Positions 9,129 to 18,478 of a stretch of DNA of 64,000 bases are shown in pieces. The stretch covers positions 310,001 to 374,000 of the forward strand of contig NZ_QNRE01000002.1 in assembly GCF_003315035.1 (NCBI RefSeq), given 5' to 3'. The notes under the pieces were generated by a model that did no database searches, was not told the DNA's origin, and saw only the letters and a list, made by a program, of their open reading frames with translations. The DNA comes from Nocardia puris (lineage in GTDB: Bacteria; Actinomycetota; Actinomycetes; Mycobacteriales; Mycobacteriaceae). The position numbers were made by a program, and so were the translations under genes. How positions within the stretch are numbered: the stretch's first letter is position 1; every line of letters starts with the position of its first letter.

Positions 9129-10073
9129 ATGCCGACATCGGGAGCGCGACCCTCGCCGGAAAGCGCCTCGGCCGGAAGACATTCCGTCGCCGAGGGCGGC
9201 CCGACCGTCCTGCGCATGCTGCTCGGCGGCCGCCTGCGGCGGTTGCGCGAGGCCGCGGGGGTCACCCGCGAGGCGGCGGGCGAGCACATCCGCGGCTCGC
9301 ACTCCAAGATCAGCAGGCTCGAACTCGGCCGCACCGGCTTCCGGGAGCGCGATCTGGTCGACCTGCTCACGCTGTACGGCGTCACCGACGAGACCGAGCG
9401 CGCGGAGTTCCTGGAACTGGCCAGGCAGGCCAACACCTCGGGCTGGTGGCACCACGACAGCGACTGGCTGCCGAAGTGGTTCGACACCTATCTGGGCCTG
9501 GAACAGGCCGCCCGGCTGATCCGCTGCTACGAACCCAGGGCCGTCCCCGAACTGCTCCAGACCGCCGACTACGCGCGCGCCCTGCTGATGCTCGCGCACC
9601 CGAACGAGTCCGTCGACGCCATCGAACGGCGGGTCGCGCTGCGCATGGGCAGGCAGCACATTCTCACCAGGGCCAAGCCGCCGCAGGTGTGGCTGATCGT
9701 GGAGGAGGCGGCGCTGCGCAGGCGGATCGGCGGGTCGGCCGTCTGGCGCGAGCAGATCGAGCGGGTGGTGCAGGCGGCCGACCAGCCCAACATCACCCTG
9801 CAGGTGCTGCCCGATCACGTGGGCGGCCCGGCGCTGGCCGACGGCGGGTTCACCATGCTGCGGTTCACCGAGTCCGACCTGCCCGACATCGTCTACCTCC
9901 AGCAGCTCACCGGCGCGCTGTACCTGGACAAGCAGTCGGATCTGGCCGCCTACCGCGCGGTGGTCAACACGCTGTCGGTGCACGCCACCCCGCCGCAGTA
10001 CACGCGCGGGTTCCTGGAATCGCTGCGCGACCATCAGCCGCGCACGGTGGACGAGCCGTCCGGCCCCGAATGA
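9129..10073 (+). CDS. XRE-family regulator with DUF5753 domain
   Basis: A 314-residue actinobacterial one-component regulator. A lambda-repressor-type helix-turn-helix occupies about residues 30-85 (LRRLREAAGVTREAAGEHI, then SKISRLELGR). The rest, about 105-300, is the DUF5753 domain, seen from FLELARQANTSGWWHH through the PELLQT, ADYARAL and GFTMLRF segments to YLD. In Streptomyces such genes often pair with a small DUF397 gene; none is visible next to this one. The ATG at 9129 lies just after a weak GG-rich site. The ligand and targets are unknown. It faces the acyl-CoA synthetase gene tail to tail across 240 bases. Confidence 0.9.
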   Translation: MPTSGARPSPESASAGRHSVAEGGPTVLRMLLGGRLRRLREAAGVTREAAGEHIRGSHSKISRLELGRTGFRERDLVDLLTLYGVTDETERAEFLELARQANTSGWWHHDSDWLPKWFDTYLGLEQAARLIRCYEPRAVPELLQTADYARALLMLAHPNESVDAIERRVALRMGRQHILTRAKPPQVWLIVEEAALRRRIGGSAVWREQIERVVQAADQPNITLQVLPDHVGGPALADGGFTMLRFTESDLPDIVYLQQLTGALYLDKQSDLAAYRAVVNTLSVHATPPQYTRGFLESLRDHQPRTVDEPSGPE

Positions 10074-10314
10074 GGCCGGCCCGCCCCGGCCCGCGGCGAC
10101 GGTGATTGGGAGCATGCCGCGCGAGCCGGGACGGACCGTGTGCGGCCCCGGCCATAGTCTCGTGCCGGGCCCTGCGGGTGACCCGCGCCGAGGCCGTCGC
10201 TGGCGAGCATAGGCGCGCCGAGCGGGCCCTGACAGAGGTCCGGGCCGGGACTGGAAGACCTCCAGCACCTTGCCCCGCGCCGTGCTGACGAGTCACAGCG
10301 CCAACGGTTTTCGC

Positions 10315-12411
10315 TCAGGACGGGCCGGGCGCGATGGTGCCGATGATCGGGTGCTGCGTGGCGCCGTCGGTGCCGGTGAGCAGGCGCTTGAGGATCTTGC
10401 CCGTCTCACCGCGCGGCAGCGCGTTGAGAAAGGTGACGTCGCGCGGCACCGAGAACCGGCTCAGCCGGTTGCGGATGTAGGTGCGCACCATGTCCGAATC
10501 CAGGCCCGCGCCTTCACGTTTCACCACGAACGCGGCCAGCCGCTGCCCGTACTCGCGGTCCGGGACGCCCACCACCGCCACCTCGCGCACCTGCGGCAGG
10601 TAGGCCAGCGCCTCCTCCACGGGGCGCGGGAAGACGTTCTCGCCGCCGGAGATGATCATCTCGTCGTCGCGGCCCGCGATGAACAGCCGGCCCGCGGCGT
10701 CGAGGTAGCCGAGGTCGCCGGTGTCGAGCATGCCGTCGGCCTCGTCGGGCGGCGAGGCGTTGACGTACCCATCGAAGAGCATGTGGTTGCCCACGAAGAT
10801 GTGGCCGGTCGCCCCGACCGGCAGCGGGCGGTGGTCGGGCCCGAGGATCGCGACCCTGGTGCCCAGCGGCGGCCGCCCGGCGGTGGTGGGCGCGGCGCGC
10901 AGGTCCGCCGGATCGGCGATGCTGCCCCAGCTCACCTCCGTGGACCCGTACACGTTGTAGAGGACGTCGCCGAACGCGTCCAGGAAGTCCAGCACCGTGC
11001 TCGCGGCCAGTGGCGCGCCGCAGCTCGCCACGATTCGCAGGCACGAGGTGTCGTAGCGGGCGCGCACGGCGGAGGGCAGTTCGAGGATGCGGTGCACCAT
11101 GATCGGCACCGCGATGAACGTGCTCACCCGGTGTTCGGCGATGAGCCGCAGGCAGTCCTCGGCGTCGAACTGGTCGGGCAGCACCACGGTCGAACGCAGC
11201 GCCGTGCTCAGTTGCAGCGCGGCCAGCCCCCAGGTGTGGAACAGCGGCGCGGGGATGAGCATGGTCTCGTCCATACCCAGCGGGATGCGCGAGAGCAGCG
11301 CCGCGATGGTGCTGAACCCCTTGGCGTGCGGGCGCCGCGCGCCCTTCGGCGTGCCGGAGGTGCCCGAGGTGAGGACGATGAGCTTGCCGGGATGGGTGGG
11401 TTTGCGGAAGTCGGTGTGACCCATCTCGGCCAGGTCGTCCAGCGTGGGACGGCCCAGGCTCGCGGCGTCGGTGGCGTAGCGGGGGAGGTCGTCGTGCAGG
11501 TACTGGATGAGGTGGTCGAATTCGCCGTCCACGAACAGCGCGGCGAGCTTGTCGCGCTGCACGACCTCCTCGATGCGCCGGGCGGGCAGGCCGGTGTTGA
11601 GCAGTGCGACGTCGACGCCGAGTTTGCCCGCGGCGACCATGGTTTCGACCATGCCGCGATGGTTGCGCGCGAGCAGGCCCACGGCGTCGCCCGCGCTCAG
11701 GCCCAGCATCTCGAGGGCGCCGGCGATGGCGGTGGTGCGCTCGTGCAGTTCGCCGAAGGTGCGCACACCGTTGGCGTCGATGAGGCCCGGCCGGTCGGGG
11801 GCGAACGCCGCGGCGGCGGCATAGCCGCCCGCGAGATTGAATCCCCATTCCGAAAGGCGGCGCAGCGCTTTGAATCCCACGTCGGGCCGATGCGCGCGCA
11901 CGACGCCGGTGGACACGATCTGCCGCACCACCTGCGCCCGCCGGCGCAGGGGCGAGTTCTCGCCGTTGACCACCACTGACGTGGTCGCGCCACGGACCAG
12001 GTCGGCGATGCGGCGCAAACCGCGCTCGGCCCAGGCGGTCACGTCGCCGTTGCTCAGCGCCGGGACGGCGGGGTGCACCCGGCCCGGCGCGAAGAACGTG
12101 ACCGCGATGCGGGTGCGCTCCTCGTCGCCGCGCAGGCGGACGGAGGCGAAACTGCCCAGCGCCGGGCAGATCAGCTCCAGGCTCTCGTACCAGCGCCCCA
12201 CCCGCACCTGCACGACCTGGGTGCGCACCCCGGATTCGGCGGTGCCGATGCGCAGGCGCAGGACCTGGTGGCCCCCGACGGACTCCATCGGCTCGCACGC
12301 GCCGATACCGGGGAAAACTCGGGGGTAAGTCTGCGGCTCGCGGAGCAGGTCCCAGACCGCCTTGCGGGGGATCGGGAATTCCGCGGTCACATCGATGACA
12401 TCGGTAACCAC
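10315..12411 (-). CDS. SRPBCC (START-like) domain fused to an acyl-CoA synthetase
   Basis: A 698-residue cytosolic fusion. Residues 1-145 read as an SRPBCC/polyketide-cyclase-type hydrophobic ligand pocket (DVTAEFPIPRKAVWDLLRE at the start, then alternating strands and a C-terminal helix). Residues 195-690 form a complete AMP-forming ligase: the P-loop TSGTSGTPKG at 348-357, YGSTE, DTGD, and a C-terminal catalytic Lys672 in GETGK. It should activate a carboxylic acid to its CoA thioester. The lipid-binding domain may deliver or hold the substrate (inference). The start is a GTG at 12411 without a strong ribosome site. It is divergent from a TetR gene, the usual arrangement for fatty-acid or sterol catabolic control. 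Confidence 0.9.
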   Translation of the reverse strand: MVTDVIDVTAEFPIPRKAVWDLLREPQTYPRVFPGIGACEPMESVGGHQVLRLRIGTAESGVRTQVVQVRVGRWYESLELICPALGSFASVRLRGDEERTRIAVTFFAPGRVHPAVPALSNGDVTAWAERGLRRIADLVRGATTSVVVNGENSPLRRRAQVVRQIVSTGVVRAHRPDVGFKALRRLSEWGFNLAGGYAAAAAFAPDRPGLIDANGVRTFGELHERTTAIAGALEMLGLSAGDAVGLLARNHRGMVETMVAAGKLGVDVALLNTGLPARRIEEVVQRDKLAALFVDGEFDHLIQYLHDDLPRYATDAASLGRPTLDDLAEMGHTDFRKPTHPGKLIVLTSGTSGTPKGARRPHAKGFSTIAALLSRIPLGMDETMLIPAPLFHTWGLAALQLSTALRSTVVLPDQFDAEDCLRLIAEHRVSTFIAVPIMVHRILELPSAVRARYDTSCLRIVASCGAPLAASTVLDFLDAFGDVLYNVYGSTEVSWGSIADPADLRAAPTTAGRPPLGTRVAILGPDHRPLPVGATGHIFVGNHMLFDGYVNASPPDEADGMLDTGDLGYLDAAGRLFIAGRDDEMIISGGENVFPRPVEEALAYLPQVREVAVVGVPDREYGQRLAAFVVKREGAGLDSDMVRTYIRNRLSRFSVPRDVTFLNALPRGETGKILKRLLTGTDGATQHPIIGTIAPGPS

Positions 12412-12765
12412 TGGCTTGCAATTCTCGTCGGCCGGTTCGAACAGCTCGGGTCGGCGGAGAATTCCTTTGTAGCGCCGGATTCGCGAATGGTCAAGAGTCG
12501 GTAATACTGGCAGGTGAGAGCCTGTTTTACGGCCTACAGCGGGGTGCTTTCAACTGTGCGTGGGCACAAACTGTGCGGCCTTCTGGAGTTTTGTCGTCGA
12601 CCATTCGGGTACAGGCATGAACACGTGGTTCCGCACGGGATTTCGGGAGTATTTGTGACTACTCATAATTTCGCCCGGGGCTTTTTGGGGAAGCGGCGAA
12701 CTCCCGGCTACGCACCCCCTCGGCCGGGTAATGTCTCGCCGGGACAATACTGGTACGCTGAGGGC
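12412..12765. promoter_or_regulatory. Divergent promoter region with candidate TetR operator
   Basis: This 354-base gap separates the leftward synthetase gene from the rightward TetR gene and is AT-richer than the genes. An imperfect palindrome, TGTCTCG-C-CGGGACA (12732-12746, one mismatch), lies 20 bases before the TetR start and is a candidate operator. A TACGCT run 8 bases before the ATG could act as a -10 element for a leaderless message. Neither has been tested. Confidence 0.4.
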
Positions 12766-13413
12766 ATGGGCACCGACGACGACGTCGACCTGGACGGCCG
12801 CAGGCTGCGCACCCGGCGCAGCCGGGAAGCGCTGTCCCGCGCGGCCTTCGACCTGCTCACCGAGCGCGGCCTGCACGCCGTGGCGGTCGAGGACATCGCC
12901 GAACGCGCCGGCGTCACCCGCCGCACCTTCAGCAGGCATTTCCCGTCCATCGAGGCCGCCATCCTCGGCGATATCGACCAGGACGTGCACCAGGTCAACG
13001 AGGCGCTGCGCCGCCGTCCCGCACACGAACCGCCGCTGCGCGCCTACCGCAACGCCGTCCACGACTGGCTCACCGCCGAATACGGGGGCGCTCGCGCACC
13101 GCTGCTGGCCCGCCGGTGGGCCCTGTTCCAGCGCTTCGACCGCGAACCCGCCCTGCTCGCCGACTACCAGCGCATCCGCGCGGAAGGACTGCGCGAATCG
13201 GTGGCCGTGGTCGCCGAACGTCTCGGCGTGGACCCCGCGACCGATCTGCGCCCGGCCACCGTGGTGGCCGCCTGCTCCGGGCTCATCGTCGCCGCCTTGC
13301 AGACGTGGGCGGCGGGCGAGGACCCCGACGCGCTGCCCGCCCTGATCGAGGGCTTCTTCGACACCCTGGCCGGACTGGCTGGCGAACCCGAGTACGAGGA
13401 GTCGGCACCATGA
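12766..13413 (+). CDS. TetR-family regulator
   Basis: A 215-residue regulator. The DNA-binding domain covers residues 15-70, with the recognition region VEDIAERAGVTRRTFSRHFPS, and an all-helical ligand domain follows. The ATG at 12766 was chosen because the TetR domain begins 15 residues later; a longer frame from 12514 adds only low-complexity sequence. It is divergent from the SRPBCC/synthetase fusion and probably controls it, with a fatty-acid-like or acyl-CoA ligand (inference from context). Its stop overlaps the start of the next gene by 4 bases (ATGA), so the two are translationally coupled. Confidence 0.88.
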   Translation: MGTDDDVDLDGRRLRTRRSREALSRAAFDLLTERGLHAVAVEDIAERAGVTRRTFSRHFPSIEAAILGDIDQDVHQVNEALRRRPAHEPPLRAYRNAVHDWLTAEYGGARAPLLARRWALFQRFDREPALLADYQRIRAEGLRESVAVVAERLGVDPATDLRPATVVAACSGLIVAALQTWAAGEDPDALPALIEGFFDTLAGLAGEPEYEESAP

Positions 13414-14000
13414 CCACCGCGCGCGCAGGGCTGCTGCGCAGGACGTGCCGCCGCGCCGGGCTGGACCGCAACCCGATGCGCCGCCGGGAGGACCGCGTGC
13501 AGTCCTGGACCGCCCTGCTGCTCGTCACGCTGTTCCTGGCACTGATCCCCGTGGTGGCGGGGACACTCGGCACCAGCGTGTATCACACGGAAACGGTGGC
13601 GGCGCAGCAGCGTCTGGCGGAGTTGCGCCGGATCGACGCCACGGTGGTGGAGGTGGGCAAGGCGCCGCTGTACGCGCCGATCACCCCCGCGAAGGTGTCG
13701 TGGGTGGACGAGCACGGGAACACGCGGGTGGCCGAGCACCGGGCGACCTCCCTGGTGCGGGAGGGCGCGACGGTGAGCGTCTGGCTCGACGACGGCGGCC
13801 GGGTGGTGGAGCCGCCCGCCGAGACGCGGCCGCTGAGCCGGGCCGTAGTGCTCTGCGCCGCCGTGGTTTTCGGCGCGTTCGTCATGTTCGCGAGCGTCTA
13901 CGTGCTGCTGGTGGCCGCCCTGGATCGCCGCCGCTCGCGCCGGTGGGAGGCCGAATGGGCGGCCGTGGGCACGATCTGGGGCGGGCGCGGCGCGGTGTGA
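13410..14000 (+). CDS. Rv1733c-like two-helix membrane protein
   Basis: A 196-residue protein resembling the actinobacterial Rv1733c family, whose function is unknown. A basic cytosolic N-terminus (residues 1-30) leads to a first membrane segment (33-54), a soluble extracytoplasmic beta-rich loop (55-142) and a second membrane segment (145-170), then a short basic C-terminus. The loop, with ATVVEVG near its start and ATVSVWLDDGGRVVEPP near its end, is the part this family shares. Its ATG overlaps the TetR stop, so it is made from the same message. It lies tail to tail with the carboxyltransferase gene, 21 bases away. Confidence 0.8.
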   Translation: MTTARAGLLRRTCRRAGLDRNPMRRREDRVQSWTALLLVTLFLALIPVVAGTLGTSVYHTETVAAQQRLAELRRIDATVVEVGKAPLYAPITPAKVSWVDEHGNTRVAEHRATSLVREGATVSVWLDDGGRVVEPPAETRPLSRAVVLCAAVVFGAFVMFASVYVLLVAALDRRRSRRWEAEWAAVGTIWGGRGAV

Positions 14001-14021
14001 GCTCTGCCGGCGGTGTGAGCC

Positions 14022-15572
14022 CTACACCGGGAACAGGCTGTGCTTGCGCGGGTTGTTCTTCGGCCGGGGATCCTTGCCGCGCAGCAGGCGCAGCGCCTTG
14101 CGGATCTCCAACCGGGTGCGCGAGGGCTCGATGACGGCGTCGATGTAGCCGCGCTCGGCCGCTATCCACGGGGTCGCCATGGTGGCGTTGTAGAAGTCGA
14201 TCATCTGCTGGCGCACCTGCGCGCGCTGCTCGGCGGGGGCGGCCTCGAGCTGCCTGCGGCCGGTGATGCCGACCATGCTCTCCGCGCCCATCACCGCGAT
14301 CCGCGCGGTCGGCCAGGCCAGGCTGATATCGGCGCCCAGCTGCTTGCAGCCCATCACCGCGTACCCGCCGCCGTACGCCTTGCGGGTCACGACGGTCACG
14401 ATCGGGACGGTCGCCTCGATGACCGCGCGGAAGAAGCGGCCACCGCGCTTGATGACGCCGTTGCGCTCCTCCTCCAAGCCCGGAAGCACGCCCGGGGTGT
14501 CCACCACGAACACCAGCGGCAGGCCGAAGGCGTTGCACAGCCGGATGAAGTGGGTGGCCTTGTCCGAGCACTGCGCGTCCAGCGCGCCGCCGAGCACCTG
14601 CGGCTGGTTGGCGACGACGCCGATGCTGCGCCCGTCGACGCGGGCGAACCCGGTGATGAGGTTGCCCGCGGTGGCCGCGCCGATCTCGTGGAAGGCGCCG
14701 TCGTCGAAGATGCGCAGCAGGATGTCGCGCATGTCGTAGCCGACCTTGTCGGAGTCGGGGATGATCGAGTCCAGCTCCAGATCGGTCGCGGTCATCTCCG
14801 GTTCCAGGCCCGGGTTGACCACCGGCGGCTCCTCCAGGCAGCTCGACGGCAGGTAGCTCAGGTAGTCGCGCACCCAGTCGAACGCCTCGCGCTCGGTCGG
14901 GGCCACGTGGTGCACGGTGCCGTTGCTCGCCTGCACTGCGGCTCCGCCCAACTCCTCGGCGGTGACCGACTCGCCTGTGACCGCCTTGATCACCTCGGGG
15001 CCGGTGACGAACATGTAGGACTTCTCGGTCGCCACCAGCACGTCCATGTTGACCGGCCCGTAGACCGAGCCCGCGGCGCACTTGCCGAGCATGATCGCGA
15101 TCTGGGGCACGAAGCCGGACAGGTCCTCCTGGCGGCGGCACATGAGCGCGTACCAGGCCAGCGAGGCCACGGCGTCCTGGATGCGCGCGCCACCGGAGTC
15201 GTTGATCGCGATGACGGGGCAGGCGTTCTCGTAGGCGAACTCCATGGCGGCGGCCACCTTGCGGCCGAACATCTCGCCGACCGAGCCGCCGTGCACGGTC
15301 TGGTCGTGCGCGATCACCACGACGGGGCGGTTGTCGATGTAGCCGCGCCCGGTGACCACGCCGTCGCCGTACATGGCACCCGGCTGGCCGGGGTGGCGCA
15401 TGAGCGCGCCCATCTCCACGAAGGTGCCGGGGTCGAGCAGCATGCGGACGCGTTCGCGGGCGCTGGGGATCTCCTTGGCCTTGCGTTTCGCGATGCCGGT
15501 CTCACCCGCGGGTTCCTCGGCGAGCTCCAGGATGGCCTGCAGCTCTTCCAGCTTTTCTCGCGTACCGCTCAT
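14022..15572 (-). CDS. Acyl-CoA carboxylase beta subunit (carboxyltransferase), AccD4-like
   Basis: A 516-residue carboxyltransferase that moves CO2 from carboxybiotin to an acyl-CoA, working with a separate biotinylated alpha subunit that is not in this window. The N-domain carries [20 protein letters not shown] and the C-domain [14 protein letters not shown] and [11 protein letters not shown], the paired oxyanion-forming Gly-Gly segments of the family. From memory, the sequence is closer to mycobacterial AccD4 (Rv3799c, long-chain acyl-CoA carboxylation for mycolate synthesis) than to AccD5, including the NPGLEPE segment and the RKHSLFPV end. The substrate should be treated as unproven. The ATG at 15572 was chosen; the frame opens further upstream to 15677 without homology. 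It is a single gene, not next to accA, fadD32 or pks13. Confidence 0.85.
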   Translation of the reverse strand: MSGTREKLEELQAILELAEEPAGETGIAKRKAKEIPSARERVRMLLDPGTFVEMGALMRHPGQPGAMYGDGVVTGRGYIDNRPVVVIAHDQTVHGGSVGEMFGRKVAAAMEFAYENACPVIAINDSGGARIQDAVASLAWYALMCRRQEDLSGFVPQIAIMLGKCAAGSVYGPVNMDVLVATEKSYMFVTGPEVIKAVTGESVTAEELGGAAVQASNGTVHHVAPTEREAFDWVRDYLSYLPSSCLEEPPVVNPGLEPEMTATDLELDSIIPDSDKVGYDMRDILLRIFDDGAFHEIGAATAGNLITGFARVDGRSIGVVANQPQVLGGALDAQCSDKATHFIRLCNAFGLPLVFVVDTPGVLPGLEEERNGVIKRGGRFFRAVIEATVPIVTVVTRKAYGGGYAVMGCKQLGADISLAWPTARIAVMGAESMVGITGRRQLEAAPAEQRAQVRQQMIDFYNATMATPWIAAERGYIDAVIEPSRTRLEIRKALRLLRGKDPRPKNNPRKHSLFPV

Positions 15573-15957
15573 ATGCCTGTCAATGTCCTTCGAACTCGCC
15601 GTTGCGCCATGCCGAACGGTGGGTGTCCGTAAGGAGGCGCAGCGCTCGATGGTAACCGTCGCCGAGACCCTCCGCACACCGGTGGCGGCGATCCCATGGG
15701 GAGGGTCACAGCGGGTGTCGTCACGCTCTTGGTCGGTTGTCCTATCGGCACGCCGGTCGGCCCGTTACGCGCGCGGGCGAGCGGCCGGACCTGTTCCCGC
15801 GAGGACCGTGCGCGACGGGTGGGGTGCGTGCGTTTCGTACCGGTCGTCGTGATCTGCTTGTGATCGTCCCCAACCGAGGGTGATCGGGCTGATGAATATC
15901 CAGAAAGCGTTGTCGAGGAAGTTTTTTCGCGCCGGGCGCGACTAAGCTCCGAGAGTC
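15573..15957. other. Divergent intergenic region, no gene seen
   Basis: This is the promoter region between the carboxyltransferase and the HTH-less PucR-type gene. The right half contains an AT-rich stretch (about 15850-15930) before the rightward gene. No clear palindrome or conserved small open frame was found. Confidence 0.4.
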
Positions 15958-16953
15958 ATGGCGGGCACAAAGGCCGGGTCGGGCATCACATCGCTGCACT
16001 CGAAACTCGTGGAACATCTGCGAATTCCCGGGCGCGGCGAGCCGCCGGGTGATCTCGCGACGATCACGCGCACCTGTCTGGCCGAGGCGGTGGAAGTGCT
16101 CGAGCCGCACGCTCTCGTGACCGCGCAGCCGCCCCGGATCGCGGGCAGCGCCACCCGCTGGGCGCGCGAAGGTGTGGCGTTGGAAAGCGTGCTCGGCGCC
16201 TATCACGACAGCCTGCGCTCGGGTCTGGACTTCCTCGCCGAACACGTCGGCCGCGCCGACACCGACGATCTCGTCACCCAGACCCGGCTCATGGTCCGGG
16301 CGCTGGAGATGGTCACGGTGGCGGCCTCGGCGGCGTATGTCGAGGAGCACCGGATGGTCGCGCGCGAACACCAGACGGCCGCGCAGACGCTGGTGTCGGC
16401 GCTGCTCAGCGGGCACGGCGTCGCCCAGCTCGCCCGGCAGACCGGGATCGTGGTCGCGCCCTGTTACCAGGTGGTGGCGGTGTCGATCCCGGCGCACGCC
16501 GAGGAGTTGCGGCCCGGTGGCGCGGCCTCGGCCGGTCGGCGCAAACTGCGCCGGGTGCAGGCGGCGCTGGCCGATCCGCTCGGGTCGCGCGCGCTGTCGC
16601 TGCTGTCCACCGAGGGCGGCACGGTGCTGGTGCCGCTGGATTCGTCGACCGCGCTGACGCCGCTGGCCGTGACCGCCGAGGTGCTGGACCTGCTCAGCGA
16701 GGCGGCCGAGGTGCCGCTCACCGCCACTTTCGCGGCCGGCGCGACCGCGCGGGTGCCGGAGTTGGCGGGGCGCGCGCACGAGGCGCTGGGGCGGCTGCGC
16801 GCGGCGGGCCGGCCGCCCGGTTTGTATCCCCTGGCGGATTCGGGTGATTCGATCGGCGGTGCCGGGGAACCACCGGGTTGTGACGAAATCCAGCCGGCGG
16901 GTGAGCCGATAGTCATCTCTGCCAACAAAACTCGAATCGCCCGATCGGCCTGA
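15958..16953 (+). CDS. PucR-type regulator lacking its C-terminal helix-turn-helix
   Basis: A 331-residue relative of the two full-length PucR-type regulators at 21590 and 43881. Residues 15-150 match their RsbT co-antagonist-like N-domain (REGVALESVLGAYHDSLRSG; EHQTAAQTLVSALLSGHG). Residues 160-290 match the middle GGDEF-like domain (RRKLRRVQAALAD, LSLLSTEGGTVLVPL). Similarity stops at GLYPLADSG, where the paralogs continue into ALEYQLTRPGP and the HTH. The last 45-50 residues here are unrelated. So the DNA-binding domain is missing and no remnant is visible downstream. It could act as a partner or sensor of the intact paralogs, or be a decaying copy. The rest of the frame is intact. Confidence 0.8.
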   Translation: MAGTKAGSGITSLHSKLVEHLRIPGRGEPPGDLATITRTCLAEAVEVLEPHALVTAQPPRIAGSATRWAREGVALESVLGAYHDSLRSGLDFLAEHVGRADTDDLVTQTRLMVRALEMVTVAASAAYVEEHRMVAREHQTAAQTLVSALLSGHGVAQLARQTGIVVAPCYQVVAVSIPAHAEELRPGGAASAGRRKLRRVQAALADPLGSRALSLLSTEGGTVLVPLDSSTALTPLAVTAEVLDLLSEAAEVPLTATFAAGATARVPELAGRAHEALGRLRAAGRPPGLYPLADSGDSIGGAGEPPGCDEIQPAGEPIVISANKTRIARSA

Positions 16954-17005
16954 TCACGCCGCCATATCGTCGGGCATGGCCCGCACCACGCCTGAGGAGT
17001 AACGA

Positions 17006-17230
17006 GTGATCATCGCGTCGACCGATGCGGACCGGGCGCGCGCCCGGGAAACCGCTATCCGTTGGCTGCCCGATGAATGGTCGCCGAACGTAATATTTTG
17101 GCTCCCGCGACAATTCGATCCGGAGAATTTTGTGCCCGCGGCGCGGTTCACCGGGGTGGGCGTACGCCGTGACGTGAATTCCACTCCGGGAACACGGAAT
17201 ATCTCGACCGCCGGGGTGCGATCGGTATGA
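17006..17230 (+). CDS. Possible small leader protein (74 aa) coupled to the antigen-85-like gene
   Basis: A GTG at 17006 follows a GAGGAG site by 6 bases, and the stop overlaps the next ATG as ATGA (17227-17230), a typical coupling geometry. The product has no recognised domain; it includes AIRWLPDEWSPNVIFWLPRQFDPENF, and its codon use is less GC-biased than the neighbours. It may be a real small protein, a leader frame, or the trace of a decayed gene. The evidence is ribosome site and overlap only. Confidence 0.45.
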   Translation: MIIASTDADRARARETAIRWLPDEWSPNVIFWLPRQFDPENFVPAARFTGVGVRRDVNSTPGTRNISTAGVRSV

Positions 17231-18276
17231 AGGCGAAGACGACCACGGCGGCCGCGATGCTCACCCTCGCGACCGCCGCGCTGCTGGCTCCCATGCGGGG
17301 CGACGCCGTCGCCACCCCGCCGCTGCCGATCGCCGCGCCCGCCGCGACACCGCCCGCCGTGGACCCGAAGATGACCAGGGTCGGGCTCTACGCCGTGGAG
17401 AAGGTCGGGCCGCGCCACGACCGCCTCCACATCACCTCGGCGGCGATGGGCCGCGTGGTGCCGGTCGACGTGCTGCGGGGCGCGGGGGAGGACCCGCGCC
17501 CGACGCTGTACCTGCTCGACGGGGTGGACGGCGAGCCGGTCTCGGGCTGGCTGACCAAGGGCGGCGCGGCGGAGTTCTTCGCCGACAAACCCGTCGACGT
17601 GGTGCTCACCAGCGGCGGCACCGGCAGCATGTACAGCGACTGGGAGCGCCACGACGCGGCGCTCGGACTCAACCGCTGGGAGACCTTCCTCACCGAGGAG
17701 CTGCCACCGGTGGTGGAGTCGGTGCTGCGGTCGAACGGGCACCGCGCCGTAGCGGGCGTCTCCATGGGCGCCCAGGCGGCGGTCATGCTCGCGCAGCGTC
17801 ACCCCGGGTTCTATCGCGCGGTCGCCGGTATGAGCGGGTGCTACTCGACGGCCGACCCGCTCGGGCGGGCCGTCACCACCATCACGGTCGCCTCGCGGGG
17901 TGGGAATCCGGAGAACCTCTGGGGCCCACCGTCTTCGGAGCAGTGGCGCGAACACGACAGCGTGCTGCACGCCGAGCGGCTGCGCGGCACCGCCGTCTAC
18001 CTCTCGGCCGCCACCGGCGCCCCGACCGACGCCGACCTGATCGCCATCGCCGAGTCCCCCTCGGTCGCCGACGCGCTGGGCCTCGCAGGGGGAGGACTCG
18101 CGCTGGAGGCGGGGGCGTTGCGCTGCACGGAGCGTTTCGCCGCGCGCCTCGCGGAGCTGGGCATCCCGGCGGTGGTGGAGTATCCGCCGCTGGGGATGCA
18201 CACGTGGCCGGATTTCGAGGCGCAGCTGCCCAAGGCGTGGGCGGTGCTGGAGGAGGCGCTGGACGCGACGGGCTGA
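17227..18276 (+). CDS. Secreted antigen-85-like esterase / mycolyltransferase-type protein
   Basis: A 349-residue secreted alpha/beta hydrolase of the esterase D/antigen 85 family. Residues 1-29 form a Sec signal, then a Pro/Ala-rich linker to about 48. YLLDGVDG (95-102) matches the LLDG strand of antigen 85. The WETFLTEELP segment (151-160) is a hallmark, the nucleophile is Ser179 in G-V-S-M-G, and GMHTWPDFEAQL near the end carries the catalytic His. Family members transfer mycolates to trehalose or arabinogalactan outside the membrane, and this fits a mycolate-bearing host. Whether this member transfers mycolates or only hydrolyses esters cannot be read from sequence. Its ATG overlaps the small upstream frame. 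Confidence 0.88.
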   Translation: MKAKTTTAAAMLTLATAALLAPMRGDAVATPPLPIAAPAATPPAVDPKMTRVGLYAVEKVGPRHDRLHITSAAMGRVVPVDVLRGAGEDPRPTLYLLDGVDGEPVSGWLTKGGAAEFFADKPVDVVLTSGGTGSMYSDWERHDAALGLNRWETFLTEELPPVVESVLRSNGHRAVAGVSMGAQAAVMLAQRHPGFYRAVAGMSGCYSTADPLGRAVTTITVASRGGNPENLWGPPSSEQWREHDSVLHAERLRGTAVYLSAATGAPTDADLIAIAESPSVADALGLAGGGLALEAGALRCTERFAARLAELGIPAVVEYPPLGMHTWPDFEAQLPKAWAVLEEALDATG

Positions 18277-18478
18277 GGTGGGCGGTGCGGAGTTCGGACT
18301 GTCGGCCTCCCGGTGCCCAGAGTGCTTGCGGCGGGCCGTCGTTCGCGGTGGTGGACCGGTGCGCTGGGGTGTCCGGGGCAGCGCGGTGACATCTGGGCGA
18401 TGACGGTGTCGGTTCCGGTGGATTGGATGCGCGGCGATGACTCCGGAATGCACGCCGGGCGGGAGCGTTGAGAGGGGT

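Noticed and set aside
14022..15572. Carboxyltransferase as AccD5 (propionyl-CoA carboxylase)
   Set aside because: The segments NPGLEPE and RKHSLFPV and the overall pattern are closer to AccD4-type proteins; the substrate is left open.
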